Notes: generated by a model not told the origin, from the letters alone. A stretch of 5,881 nucleotides of DNA from Planctomycetota bacterium (GCA_027623615.1 JAQBVH010000241.1:1-5881); one strand, 5' to 3'. Shown: positions 1 to 5,466, numbered from the stretch's first letter. Made by a program: numbers and translations.

Positions 1-17
1 TCGCCCTGCCGCAACAT

Positions 18-21
18 GGAG
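18..21 (+). promoter_or_regulatory. Shine-Dalgarno site of the beta-propeller gene
   Basis: A GGAG core lies five bases upstream of the ATG at 27. It is one of the few well-placed Shine-Dalgarno sites in this window and it fixes the start of the following gene at 27. Confidence 0.6.
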
Positions 22-26
22 ACTGC

Positions 27-1349
27 ATGCACCTCTTCCTCGCCCTCCTCGCCACGCTCCCCCAGGTGCCCGACCTGGACCCCGCGCTCCAGTGGGGGCA
101 CTGGCGCGGCCCTGAGAACACGGGCGTGGCGCCCCAGGCCGACCCGCCGCTGGCGTGGAGCGAGGCGGAGAACGTGCGCTGGAAGGTCGAGCTGCCGGGT
201 CGCGGCCACTCCTCGCCGATCGTCTGGGGGGAGCGCGTCTACCTGACGACCGCCGTGCCGGTCGGCGACGCGCTCGGCCCGCGGCAGAGCCGGATGCCGG
301 GCGCCCACGACAACGCGCCAGTGACGAGCGAGCAGGAGTTCCAGGTCCTCGCCTTCGATCGGGCGACCGGGCAGCGGGTCTGGACGCGCACCGTGGCCAG
401 GGGAGTCCCGCACGACACCGCCCACGTGAGCGGCGGGTACGCCTCGGCCTCCCCGATCACCGATGGGGAGCTCGTTTTCGCCTTCTTCGGATCGGTCGGG
501 CTCTTCGCCCTCGACCTCGAGGGAGTGGTTGCCTGGTCGGTGGACCTCGGCGACATGCAGGTCAAGCACTCCCACGGCGAGGGCGCGGGGCCCGCGCTGC
601 ACGGGGACACGCTCGCCGTGAACTGGGACCACGAGGGCGACTCCTTCCTCGTCACCTTCGACAAGCGCACGGGCGAGGAGCGCTGGCGCGTCGAGCGCGA
701 CGAGCCGACGAGCTGGGCCACGCCGATCGTGGTCGAGGTCGGCGACGTGCCGCAGCTGATCGTGCCCGGCTCGAACCGCCTGCGCGGGTACGACCTGCGC
801 GACGGCCGGGTGATCTGGGAATGCGGTGGTCTCTCCCACAACTGCGTGGCCTCGCCGGTCCATGAGGACGGAGTCCTGATCGTCGGGAGCAGCTACGAGA
901 AGCAGGCCATGCTCGCGATCGAGCTGGCGGGTGCGAAGGGTGACCTGACCGCCGGCAGCGAGAACCTGCTCTGGACCCGGCGGCGGCGCACGCCCTACGT
1001 GCCCTCGCTGCTGCTTTACCGCGGCGTGATCTACAACTTCCAGCACTACCAGCCGATCCTCTGCCGCGGGACCCTACGCGAGGGGGACGAGGGCCCTGGT
1101 CCGTTGCGCATCAGCGGCCTCGACAACCTCTACGCCTCACCCGTGGCGGCCGCCGGACGGGTCTATCTGACCGACATGGTCGGGACGACCCTCGTGATTG
1201 CGGCCGGTCCCCACGACGAGCCGCCCGAGGCGCTCGCCGTCAACGAACTCGAGGACACCTTCAGCGCCTCCGCGGCGGTGGCTGGGGATGCGTTGTTCCT
1301 CCGGGGCGACCGATTCCTCTACTGCCTGGCCGAGGACGACGCGGAGTAG
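27..1349 (+). CDS. PQQ-binding-like beta-propeller repeat protein, probably exported
   Basis: This 440-residue protein belongs to the PQQ-like (WD40-like, BamB-type) beta-propeller group. What is seen: a short hydrophobic N-terminus (residues 2-11, no basic residue ahead of it, so a weak signal peptide), then W-RGP-NTG at 26-33, an N-V-R-W-K strand at 49-53 and GRGHSSP at 58-64. Blade-type repeats follow, with the pattern aromatic-D-x-x-x-G-x-x-x-W at 110-119 (FDRATGQRVW), 211-220 (FDKRTGEERW) and 255-264 (YDLRDGRVIW). The WRGP / GHSSP opening is typical of the many exported beta-propeller proteins of Planctomycetes; their ligand and role are mostly unknown, and I see nothing that proves PQQ binding or an enzymatic activity. 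The length fits a full single propeller. The start at 27 is backed by a GGAG five bases upstream. It is the only plus-strand gene at this end and is followed 31 bases later by a convergent gene. Confidence 0.9.
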   Translation: MHLFLALLATLPQVPDLDPALQWGHWRGPENTGVAPQADPPLAWSEAENVRWKVELPGRGHSSPIVWGERVYLTTAVPVGDALGPRQSRMPGAHDNAPVTSEQEFQVLAFDRATGQRVWTRTVARGVPHDTAHVSGGYASASPITDGELVFAFFGSVGLFALDLEGVVAWSVDLGDMQVKHSHGEGAGPALHGDTLAVNWDHEGDSFLVTFDKRTGEERWRVERDEPTSWATPIVVEVGDVPQLIVPGSNRLRGYDLRDGRVIWECGGLSHNCVASPVHEDGVLIVGSSYEKQAMLAIELAGAKGDLTAGSENLLWTRRRRTPYVPSLLLYRGVIYNFQHYQPILCRGTLREGDEGPGPLRISGLDNLYASPVAAAGRVYLTDMVGTTLVIAAGPHDEPPEALAVNELEDTFSASAAVAGDALFLRGDRFLYCLAEDDAE

Positions 1350-1350
1350 T

Positions 1351-1371
1351 CCCGCGGGTCGTGACCGCGGG
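1351..1371. terminator. possible bidirectional terminator hairpin
   Basis: A CCCGCGG arm (1351-1357) pairs with CCGCGGG (1365-1371) around a seven-base loop, starting one base after the stop codon of the beta-propeller gene and ten bases before the stop of the convergent acetyltransferase gene. There is no T tract on either side, so termination is inferred from position and stem strength only. Confidence 0.4.
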
Positions 1372-1380
1372 GGTTGGGGA

Positions 1381-1878
1381 TCATTCCAGGCTGCGATGCA
1401 TCACGTACGCGTCGACCCGCTCCCCGGACGGTCGCTCGAACACCCCAGGCAAGGTGCCGACGATCGCGAAGCCGAGCTCCTCCCAGAGGTGCACCGCGTC
1501 CGCGTTGGTCGACACGACCATGTTGTACTGGAGCGCCACGAAGCCAAGCTCGCGCGCGACCTCGAGCGAGTGCACCCCCAGCGCGCGCCCGACTCCGCGA
1601 CCCTGGGCCGAGCGCGCGACCATGTAGCCGGCGTTCGCGACGTGGGCGCCGCGGCCCGGTTGGTTCGGCTTGACCACGTAGGTGCCGATCACCTTGCCCG
1701 CCGCCTCGGCCACGAAGCACGCTCCGCGCGGGTCGTTCCAGTAGCCCATGACCTCGTCAACCGTGGTGTAGACGTACATCTCCCCGGCCTCGACCACCTC
1801 GGCCGCGATCGCGCGCAGACCCGGCTGGTCGTCCTCCCTCGCGGGACGCAGCACGAACGGGATTCCTGACGAGGCCAT
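1381..1878 (-). CDS. GNAT family N-acetyltransferase
   Basis: This 165-residue protein is a full-length single-domain GNAT acetyltransferase, expected to transfer an acetyl group from acetyl-CoA to an amine; the acceptor cannot be read from sequence. What is seen: an N-terminal VLRPAREDD strand and turn (9-17), the central GTYVV strand (65-69), motif A with YMVARSAQGRGVGRAL (85-100), whose Q-x-x-G-x-G core at 92-97 binds the CoA pyrophosphate, and motif B with STNADAVHLWEELGF (123-137). The C-terminal GTLPGVF...G..VDAYVMHRSL resembles a widespread GNAT subgroup with a closing 'LPGAF...DALVMY' strand pair. The start is ATG at 1878. The nearest Shine-Dalgarno-like AGGAGG (1897-1902, minus strand) is 18 bases away, too far for normal use, and no other start codon lies in frame between them. 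The gene is divergent from the DinB-like gene. Confidence 0.92.
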   Translation of the reverse strand: MASSGIPFVLRPAREDDQPGLRAIAAEVVEAGEMYVYTTVDEVMGYWNDPRGACFVAEAAGKVIGTYVVKPNQPGRGAHVANAGYMVARSAQGRGVGRALGVHSLEVARELGFVALQYNMVVSTNADAVHLWEELGFAIVGTLPGVFERPSGERVDAYVMHRSLE

Positions 1879-1898
1879 TGGATGAGTGTACGCAGACC

Positions 1899-1920
1899 TC
1901 CTGACAGGACGCTGTCAGGA
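1899..1920. promoter_or_regulatory. perfect 9+4+9 inverted repeat in the divergent promoter region
   Basis: TCCTGACAG (1899-1907) and CTGTCAGGA (1912-1920) are exact reverse complements around GACG. The site lies 21 bases upstream of the acetyltransferase start and 122 bases upstream of the DinB-like start. It could be a protein operator, or an RNA hairpin in the acetyltransferase leader: on that strand the second arm contains the AGGA of an AGGAGG sequence and would hide it. The rest of the 164-base intergenic region (1879-2042) is C-rich before the DinB-like start and shows no convincing -10/-35 pair or small gene. Confidence 0.6.
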
Positions 1921-2042
1921 CCGCCCCTGCCAGCCTCTTTCGAAGGGGCACGGTCACGTCACACTGGGGCCTACCTGGGCGCGCCTCCGCGCCCGACTTC
2001 AACCCGAGAGCCTCGCTCTCCCCGCCCCCCCTCACTCCGACC

Positions 2043-2543
2043 ATGACCCTCGCCGCCTCGCTCGTCACCGACTTCAAGGCCGACCTCGAGCGCACCAAGA
2101 AGATGATCGCCGCCATCCCTGCCGACAAGCTCGACTGGCAGCCCCACGCGAAGTCGATGACCCTCGGCGGCCTCGCCGGGCACATCGCCGAGAGCCCGGC
2201 CTGGGCCTGCGCGATGATGGAGGACGAGATGGACATGGGGGCCGCCGACTGGAAGCCCTTCGCCCCCGCCTCGCTGCAGGAGATCCAGGCCAAGGTCGAG
2301 GAGTGCGCTGGCGCGTGCCTCGGCGCCCTCGTCGGCAAGGACGACGGCTTCATGACCGCGACCTGGACCATGAAGAACGGTGACCAGGTAATGATCGCCG
2401 AGCCGCGCCACCAGGCCATGCGCGGCGTGCTGCTCACCCACCAGGCCCACCACCGCGGTCAGCTCTCGGTCTACCTGCGCCTGCTCGACGTGCCCGTGCC
2501 CGCGACCTACGGGCCTTCGGCCGACGACGCTGGCGGCTTCTGA
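2043..2543 (+). CDS. DinB/YfiT-like four-helix metal-site protein
   Basis: This 166-residue protein has the size and pattern of the DinB superfamily, a four-helix bundle that holds a divalent metal through three histidines. The likely triad is visible: His47 in the GGLAGHIAE helix, and His133 and His137 in the LLTHQAHHRGQ helix (an H-x-x-x-H pair, followed by RGQL, which is characteristic). The N-terminal DLERTKKMIAAIPADKLDWQPH section matches the first helix and the 'L.W.P' turn of the family. Some relatives are thiol-dependent S-transferases using mycothiol or bacillithiol and others are DNA-damage-induced; the substrate here is unknown. The leader before ATG 2043 is almost all pyrimidine (many C) with no Shine-Dalgarno, but no other start fits. 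The gene stands alone, divergent from the GNAT gene and convergent with the HEAT-repeat gene. Confidence 0.9.
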   Translation: MTLAASLVTDFKADLERTKKMIAAIPADKLDWQPHAKSMTLGGLAGHIAESPAWACAMMEDEMDMGAADWKPFAPASLQEIQAKVEECAGACLGALVGKDDGFMTATWTMKNGDQVMIAEPRHQAMRGVLLTHQAHHRGQLSVYLRLLDVPVPATYGPSADDAGGF

Positions 2544-2576
2544 GTCCCCGAACCTGCTGAGCCCCTGAACGCATGT

Positions 2577-2606
2577 GCGCCGGTCGACCGCGAGGTCGGC
2601 CGGCGC
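2577..2606. terminator. strong bidirectional terminator hairpin with GCGA tetraloop
   Basis: A 13-bp stem (2577-2589 with 2594-2606) contains one T-G wobble (2584/2599) and is closed by GCGA, a GNRA tetraloop. Wobble pairs can extend it outward to about 2573/2610. It sits in the 110-base space (2544-2653) between two convergent genes, where a shared terminator is expected. The plus-strand continuation is only mildly T-rich (GTGTTCTG). Nothing else is seen in this intergenic stretch. Confidence 0.7.
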
Positions 2607-2653
2607 GTGTTCTGACCGGCCAGCTCCAGACGAGCCAACCCAGCGTCCCGGTC

Positions 2654-3415
2654 TCAGGCGTCCCAGTCGAGGCGCTTGTTCTTGTTCCACCAGCGCCGCC
2701 ACGACTCCGGGTCGTTCTGGCGCGCACCGGAGAGCTTGCCGAGGCTCTGGTTGCCCGGCCCACGCAGCGCACCCCAGAGGGCCTGCGCCGTGCTGTCGTT
2801 GCCGCGCGCGTTCTCCCGGTAGGACTCCATCTTCTTGAGCAGGTCTTCGAAGAGGCTCTTGCGCACCTTCTGGTCCTTGCCGTCGAAGTTGCCGAGCGCC
2901 GCGGCGGCCGCCCCGACGATCTGGGGCACGTCTTCGCCGAGCAGGTCCGCGAGCGGCTTGACCGCGTCGTCCGACCTGGTCGCGCCGAGCGCCAGCACCA
3001 GCTCGCGCTGCAGCGCGACGTCCTGCCTGTGCTTGGGATTGCCGATCCAACGCAGGAGGCGCTTGGCCCCGTCGTCGCCCGTCTTGCCGAGGGCCTTCGC
3101 CGCCGCGATGAAGAGCCCGGTCTCACGCTTGCCGTCCCTGTCCGCGCGCCGCTTCGCGAGGAAGACCCGATCGAGGCCTCGCACGATGTCCCCACGGTCG
3201 TTGTCGCCCGAAGACTCGTACTGCCCGGCCAGGGACTCGATCAGCTGCACGGCCTCGCGGTCCTTGGGGTCGTCCCGCGCGCTCTTGCCGACCCTGTCCT
3301 CCAGGGTCTCGAGCAGGGTCTCGATCTCGGGGCGATCGTCCGGACGCTCGTCGTCGTCGGCCGCAAGGACCGAAGGTGCGAACGGCAGCAGGCAGAGCAG
3401 CAGGGCGAGGCGCAT
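2654..3415 (-). CDS. secreted HEAT-repeat protein
   Basis: From the ATG at 3415 the product is 253 residues and opens with a clear signal peptide (MRLALLLCLLPFAPSVLA, cleavage likely after residue 18, then an acidic ADDDE start of the mature protein). An acidic, charged helical section follows. Then come two or three HEAT/armadillo-type helical repeats around residues 100-200: LFIAAAKALGKTGDDGAKRL, ELVLALGATRSDDAVKPLADLL and VGAAAAALGNFD. The C-terminus is Trp-rich (ESWRRWWNKNKRLDWD), a tail I associate with HEAT-repeat proteins of Planctomycetes. HEAT repeats bind proteins; no catalytic motif is visible, so a periplasmic scaffold or adaptor role is inference. Two longer in-frame starts exist, at 3433 (adds MPKIVP) and 3496 (adds a further 21 residues rich in Arg and Pro). 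I prefer 3415 because the signal peptide then begins directly at Met, but 3433 is also plausible. No start has a good Shine-Dalgarno. Confidence 0.85.
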   Translation of the reverse strand: MRLALLLCLLPFAPSVLAADDDERPDDRPEIETLLETLEDRVGKSARDDPKDREAVQLIESLAGQYESSGDNDRGDIVRGLDRVFLAKRRADRDGKRETGLFIAAAKALGKTGDDGAKRLLRWIGNPKHRQDVALQRELVLALGATRSDDAVKPLADLLGEDVPQIVGAAAAALGNFDGKDQKVRKSLFEDLLKKMESYRENARGNDSTAQALWGALRGPGNQSLGKLSGARQNDPESWRRWWNKNKRLDWDA

Positions 3416-3506
3416 GGGAACGATCTTAGGCATTCCGACGAGCGGTAGTCTCCGGGGGTTCCTCCAAACCGGAATCAGCAGGCGTCGAACCCCCATCCAG
3501 GACGCC

Positions 3507-3523
3507 GCCGATTTTCTATCGGC
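3507..3523. repeat. 6+5+6 inverted repeat in the divergent region
   Basis: GCCGAT (3507-3512) and ATCGGC (3518-3523) are exact reverse complements around TTTCT. The site is a locally AT-richer spot between the divergent HEAT-repeat gene and sigma-factor gene, so it may overlap a promoter or operator. No convincing -10/-35 pair could be assigned on either strand. Confidence 0.4.
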
Positions 3524-3536
3524 CGCTCGCAGCTAC

Positions 3537-3552
3537 CCTACGCCAACGTAGG
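3537..3552. repeat. 6+4+6 inverted repeat upstream of the sigma factor
   Basis: CCTACG (3537-3542) and CGTAGG (3547-3552) pair around CCAA. A competing pair ACCCTA / TAGGGT (3535-3540 and 3553-3558) is interleaved with it. The element ends 18 bases before the ATG at 3571 and could be an operator or leader hairpin of the sigma-factor gene. Confidence 0.4.
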
Positions 3553-3570
3553 TAGGGTCGAGCAGCACCC

Positions 3571-3705
3571 ATGCCGAGCCTGAGAGGAATCCACGTCGCC
3601 GCAGCCGCGGCCTACAGCCGGGTCTACACCCGGCTCGTCGCGACCGCCGAGTCCTGGTCGCGTCGCAGCGTCGGCCGGCGTGGCGCGTTGGAGCCGGAGG
3701 CCCTG
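3571..3705 (+). pseudogene. N-terminal part of the ECF-like sigma factor, out of frame with the rest
   Basis: From ATG 3571 this frame encodes about 45 residues that align by eye with the start of sigma region 2 of TIGR02999-type ECF-like sigma factors: VYTRLVATAESWSRR...GALEPEAL against the family pattern 'VYDELRRLA..yLRRe..g.TLQPTALVHEAYLRL'. At 3706 the match leaves this frame and continues at 3707 in the next one as HETWLRLAP. A single G stands where a whole Val/Ala codon is expected, so two bases appear to be missing. The frame itself stays open to 3876 but reads an Arg/Pro/Gly-rich sequence without family resemblance. An in-frame stop at 3553-3555 bounds the start, leaving a leader about ten residues shorter than in typical members. 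The cause may be mutation or a sequencing or assembly error. Confidence 0.6.
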
Positions 3706-4102
3706 GCACGAGACTTGGCTGCGGCTCGCGCCGCAGACGGTGACCTGCCCGGACAGCTCCTCGCACCTGCTCGCTCTGGCCACCCGAGAGATGCGCCGCG
3801 TGCAGATCGACCACGCTCGCGCGGCACACGCCCAGAAGCGTGGAGGACACCGTCGCCAGGTCAGCCTCAGCGGTGAATTCGTGATCCACCGTCGCCCCGA
3901 CGAGCAGCTCGAGCACGCCACGCTGCTCGAGCGCATCGCGGACCACAGCCCGCGCTGGTCGCGCATGGTCGAGCTGCGCTGGGGTCGCGGCCTGTCGGTG
4001 CAAGAGACCGCGCGCGAGCTCGGCCTATCCACCGCCACGGTCGAGAAGGACTCGACCAAGCTACGCGTCTGGTTGACCCGAGAGCTGCAGCGGACCCGCT
4101 GA
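3680..4102 (+). CDS. ECF-like RNA polymerase sigma factor (TIGR02999/PF07638 type), 5'-disrupted
   Basis: This frame is open from a GTG at 3680 (140 residues), but the sigma-like part begins only at residue 10-16 (HETWLRL, from 3707). The first part of region 2 lies in another frame. Seen here: SHLLALATREMRRVQIDHARAAHAQKRGG (29-56), matching the family's 'FFA.AA..MRRILVDHAR...A.KRGG' segment of region 2; a linker; and region 4 at about 97-136, VELRWGRGLSVQETARELGLSTATVEKD...RVWLTREL, a helix-turn-helix for -35 recognition. Joining 3571-3705, one codon and 3707-4099 would give about 177 residues, close to the normal family length. As it stands, the GTG product lacks the beginning of region 2 and is unlikely to be a working sigma factor unless a frameshift occurs during translation. 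No anti-sigma or kinase gene is adjacent. Its last 42 bases overlap the convergent protease gene. Confidence 0.75.
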   Translation: MARWSRRPWHETWLRLAPQTVTCPDSSSHLLALATREMRRVQIDHARAAHAQKRGGHRRQVSLSGEFVIHRRPDEQLEHATLLERIADHSPRWSRMVELRWGRGLSVQETARELGLSTATVEKDSTKLRVWLTRELQRTR

Positions 4103-4843
4103 GCCCTCGGCCGGGGACGCGCCCTCGAGCTCGCCCGCGCCCATCGCGTTGGCCCCAGGACCCGGGCCGAGGAGCGCCATCGCCGAGCGCACCTGGAGCA
4201 TGTCCAAGACCGCGTGGGCCACCATGGGGATCCAGAGCGAGCCGCTCGCGAGGTAGAGCCCGCCGAAGACCAGCGCGATGCCGACGATCTGGCCTGCGGC
4301 CTTCGGGCCCTCGTACATGTGCAGCAAGCCGAAGGCGATCGAGCCGACGAGCAGCGCGGCCCAGGTCGGCATCCACGTGCCAAGGTACCAGATCACGAAG
4401 CCGCGGTAGACGATCTCCTCGCACACACCGGCGGTCCAGGAGAGCGCGTCGAACCAGCGTCGCTCCCGCCGGTCCGTGGGGACCATGGCCCTGACCGGCT
4501 CGACCTGGGGCCGGACGCGCTCGCGGAAGGCCCCGTCGTGGTGCGCACGGCGCAGCTGCCAGAGCTGCTGCGCCACCAGCACGACCACGAGGGCGAGCAC
4601 GACCCAGAAGCCAACGCCGGCCTGGAACCCGAGCCCCAAGCTCGACCAGTCCCGGGCGAACCAGAGCCACGCGCCGAGCAGGACGAGGGTCTGCGTCCAC
4701 TGGAAGGCCATCGTTGTCAGGTAGCCGCGTACACGCCCCGTCCGCTCGAGGGAGTCGAGGTACTGCTTGCCCTCGATGGCGGAGTAGAGGGGCATCACCC
4801 CCAGGATCAATGCGGCGAACAGGTGATCGAACCAGGCGGGCAT
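4061..4843 (-). CDS. CPBP family intramembrane metalloprotease (CAAX/Abi type)
   Basis: This 260-residue integral membrane protein has about seven hydrophobic segments (roughly 7-23, 45-63, 70-93, 135-155, 158-176, 184-199 and 203-220). The three CPBP (formerly Abi/CAAX, PF02517) signatures are present: motif 1 CEEIVYRGF with Glu142, Glu143 and Arg147; motif 2 FGLLHMYEG with His175; motif 3 IPMVAHAVLDM with His210 and Asp214. In Rce1-type members these residues carry the glutamate-activated proteolysis of membrane or prenylated substrates; others act in bacteriocin immunity or as scaffolds, so the substrate is unknown. After motif 3 comes a 35-40 residue Gly/Ala/Pro/Ser tail without structure-forming pattern, partly encoded in the 42-base overlap with the convergent sigma-factor gene. 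The start codon overlaps the stop of the upstream regulator (TGATG), so translation is probably coupled and the regulator likely controls this gene. Confidence 0.9.
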   Translation of the reverse strand: MPAWFDHLFAALILGVMPLYSAIEGKQYLDSLERTGRVRGYLTTMAFQWTQTLVLLGAWLWFARDWSSLGLGFQAGVGFWVVLALVVVLVAQQLWQLRRAHHDGAFRERVRPQVEPVRAMVPTDRRERRWFDALSWTAGVCEEIVYRGFVIWYLGTWMPTWAALLVGSIAFGLLHMYEGPKAAGQIVGIALVFGGLYLASGSLWIPMVAHAVLDMLQVRSAMALLGPGPGANAMGAGELEGASPAEGSAGPLQLSGQPDA

Positions 4844-5436
4844 CAGGCGTCCTCCTTGGACTTGCCAGGGGTGAAGATGAGCGTCACGACCGCGGTGTGA
4901 CCCTGCCTGCGGGAGCGGCGGGTGCCCTCGCGGGCGAAGATCGCCTCGATCTCACCGATGTGGCGATTGATCTCGGCGATCGCCTTCCAGGGCAGGCGGC
5001 CGTTCATGCGGCGCCCGTAGAGCCGCCGCTTGGGACCCTCGTCGAGGGCCTCCTCGTCGTCGAGCGCGGCGTCGAGCTCGCGACCCGCCATGCGCAGGAT
5101 GGCGTGGATCGCCTTGCTGGTCTGCTCACGGGCGGGGCCCTCGTTGTTGCGCGGGACCTCGAGCTGGCGCGCGGGCAGACGGTAGATCGCCTCGGCCCGG
5201 TGCCCCATGCGGCGGTCGCGCACGTGCTCGAGTAAGCCCACCGAGGTGAGCTTCTTCACGTGGTAGTAGAGGGAGTCGGGCGCGCGCTCCATGCGCTCGG
5301 CGACGTCCGCCACGGCGCAGGGGCCCCAGATGCCGAACAGCTCGAGGAGCTCGAGCCGGACGGGCGAGGTCAAGGCAGCCAGCTGCTCGGGTCGTTCGAT
5401 GAGCAGGGTCTCGGGGACGGGGTCGGCGTCGGCCAT
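4843..5436 (-). CDS. ArsR-like winged helix-turn-helix transcriptional regulator
   Basis: This 197-residue protein has an N-terminal winged helix domain: LAALTSPVRLELLELFGIWGPCAVADVAERM (19-49), recognition helix APDSLYYHVKKLTSVGLLEHV (52-72), and a wing ending in AIYRLPAR (83-90). The 'SPVRLELLELF ... YYHVKKL..VGLL' pattern is that of the HTH_20/ArsR-like group. The C-terminal half (about 100-197) is helical and charged, with RLYGRRMNGRLPWKAIAEINRHI (138-160), and ends in a VTLIFTP strand (184-190), which suggests a dimerisation or sensing domain. There is only one cysteine (Cys40) and no CxC or His-rich metal site, so it is probably not a metal sensor; the signal is unknown. It is the first gene of an operon with the CPBP protease (one-base overlap). 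A perfect 16-bp palindrome 14 bases upstream of the start suggests autoregulation. No Shine-Dalgarno is seen; the 14 bases before ATG are mostly T and C. Confidence 0.9.
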   Translation of the reverse strand: MADADPVPETLLIERPEQLAALTSPVRLELLELFGIWGPCAVADVAERMERAPDSLYYHVKKLTSVGLLEHVRDRRMGHRAEAIYRLPARQLEVPRNNEGPAREQTSKAIHAILRMAGRELDAALDDEEALDEGPKRRLYGRRMNGRLPWKAIAEINRHIGEIEAIFAREGTRRSRRQGHTAVVTLIFTPGKSKEDA

Positions 5437-5450
5437 GTTGAAAAAATGGC

Positions 5451-5466
5451 TGATATTTCAATATCA
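5451..5466 (-). promoter_or_regulatory. 16-bp palindromic operator candidate of the regulator-protease operon
   Basis: TGATATT (5451-5457) and AATATCA (5460-5466) are exact reverse complements around TC. The element is strikingly AT-rich against the surrounding GC-rich DNA. It lies 14 bases upstream of the regulator's ATG, inside the 57-base gap after the upstream gene. Its symmetry and size fit a dimeric winged-helix binding site, and the AT-rich stretch (about 5438-5466) probably overlaps the promoter. Binding by the adjacent ArsR-like protein is inference. Confidence 0.65.

Noticed and set aside
1899..1920. LexA/SOS box controlling the DinB-like gene
   Set aside because: The repeat has GACAG followed by CTGTC, the opposite order to the E. 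coli CTGT-N8-ACAG box, and DinB-family membership alone does not imply SOS control.
1971..3050. Long minus-strand open frame across the DinB-like gene and beyond
   Set aside because: The translation is a low-complexity Arg/Gly/Ala mixture and runs through the DinB-like gene, an intergenic hairpin and part of another gene.
2573..3448. Long plus-strand open frame opposite the HEAT-repeat gene
   Set aside because: It is antisense to a gene with a clear signal peptide and helical repeats; its own translation is Arg/Pro/Leu-rich with no domain pattern, as expected for a shadow frame in GC-rich DNA.
3700..3712. Programmed ribosomal frameshift in the sigma factor
   Set aside because: No slippery heptamer, homopolymer, or stop codon in the original frame at the switch point; two missing bases by mutation or error explain it more simply. 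Kept only as a minor alternative.
3538..4383. Minus-strand open frame opposite the sigma factor
   Set aside because: Ser/Arg/Cys-rich shadow translation; the plus strand carries recognisable sigma regions 2 and 4.
4214..4900. Long plus-strand open frame opposite the protease gene
   Set aside because: It is antisense to three intact CPBP motifs and membrane segments; its acidic/Pro-rich translation shows no family resemblance.
4843..5436. Metal-sensing ArsR/SmtB repressor
   Set aside because: There is a single cysteine, no CxC in the recognition helix region and no C-terminal metal-binding histidine pattern.
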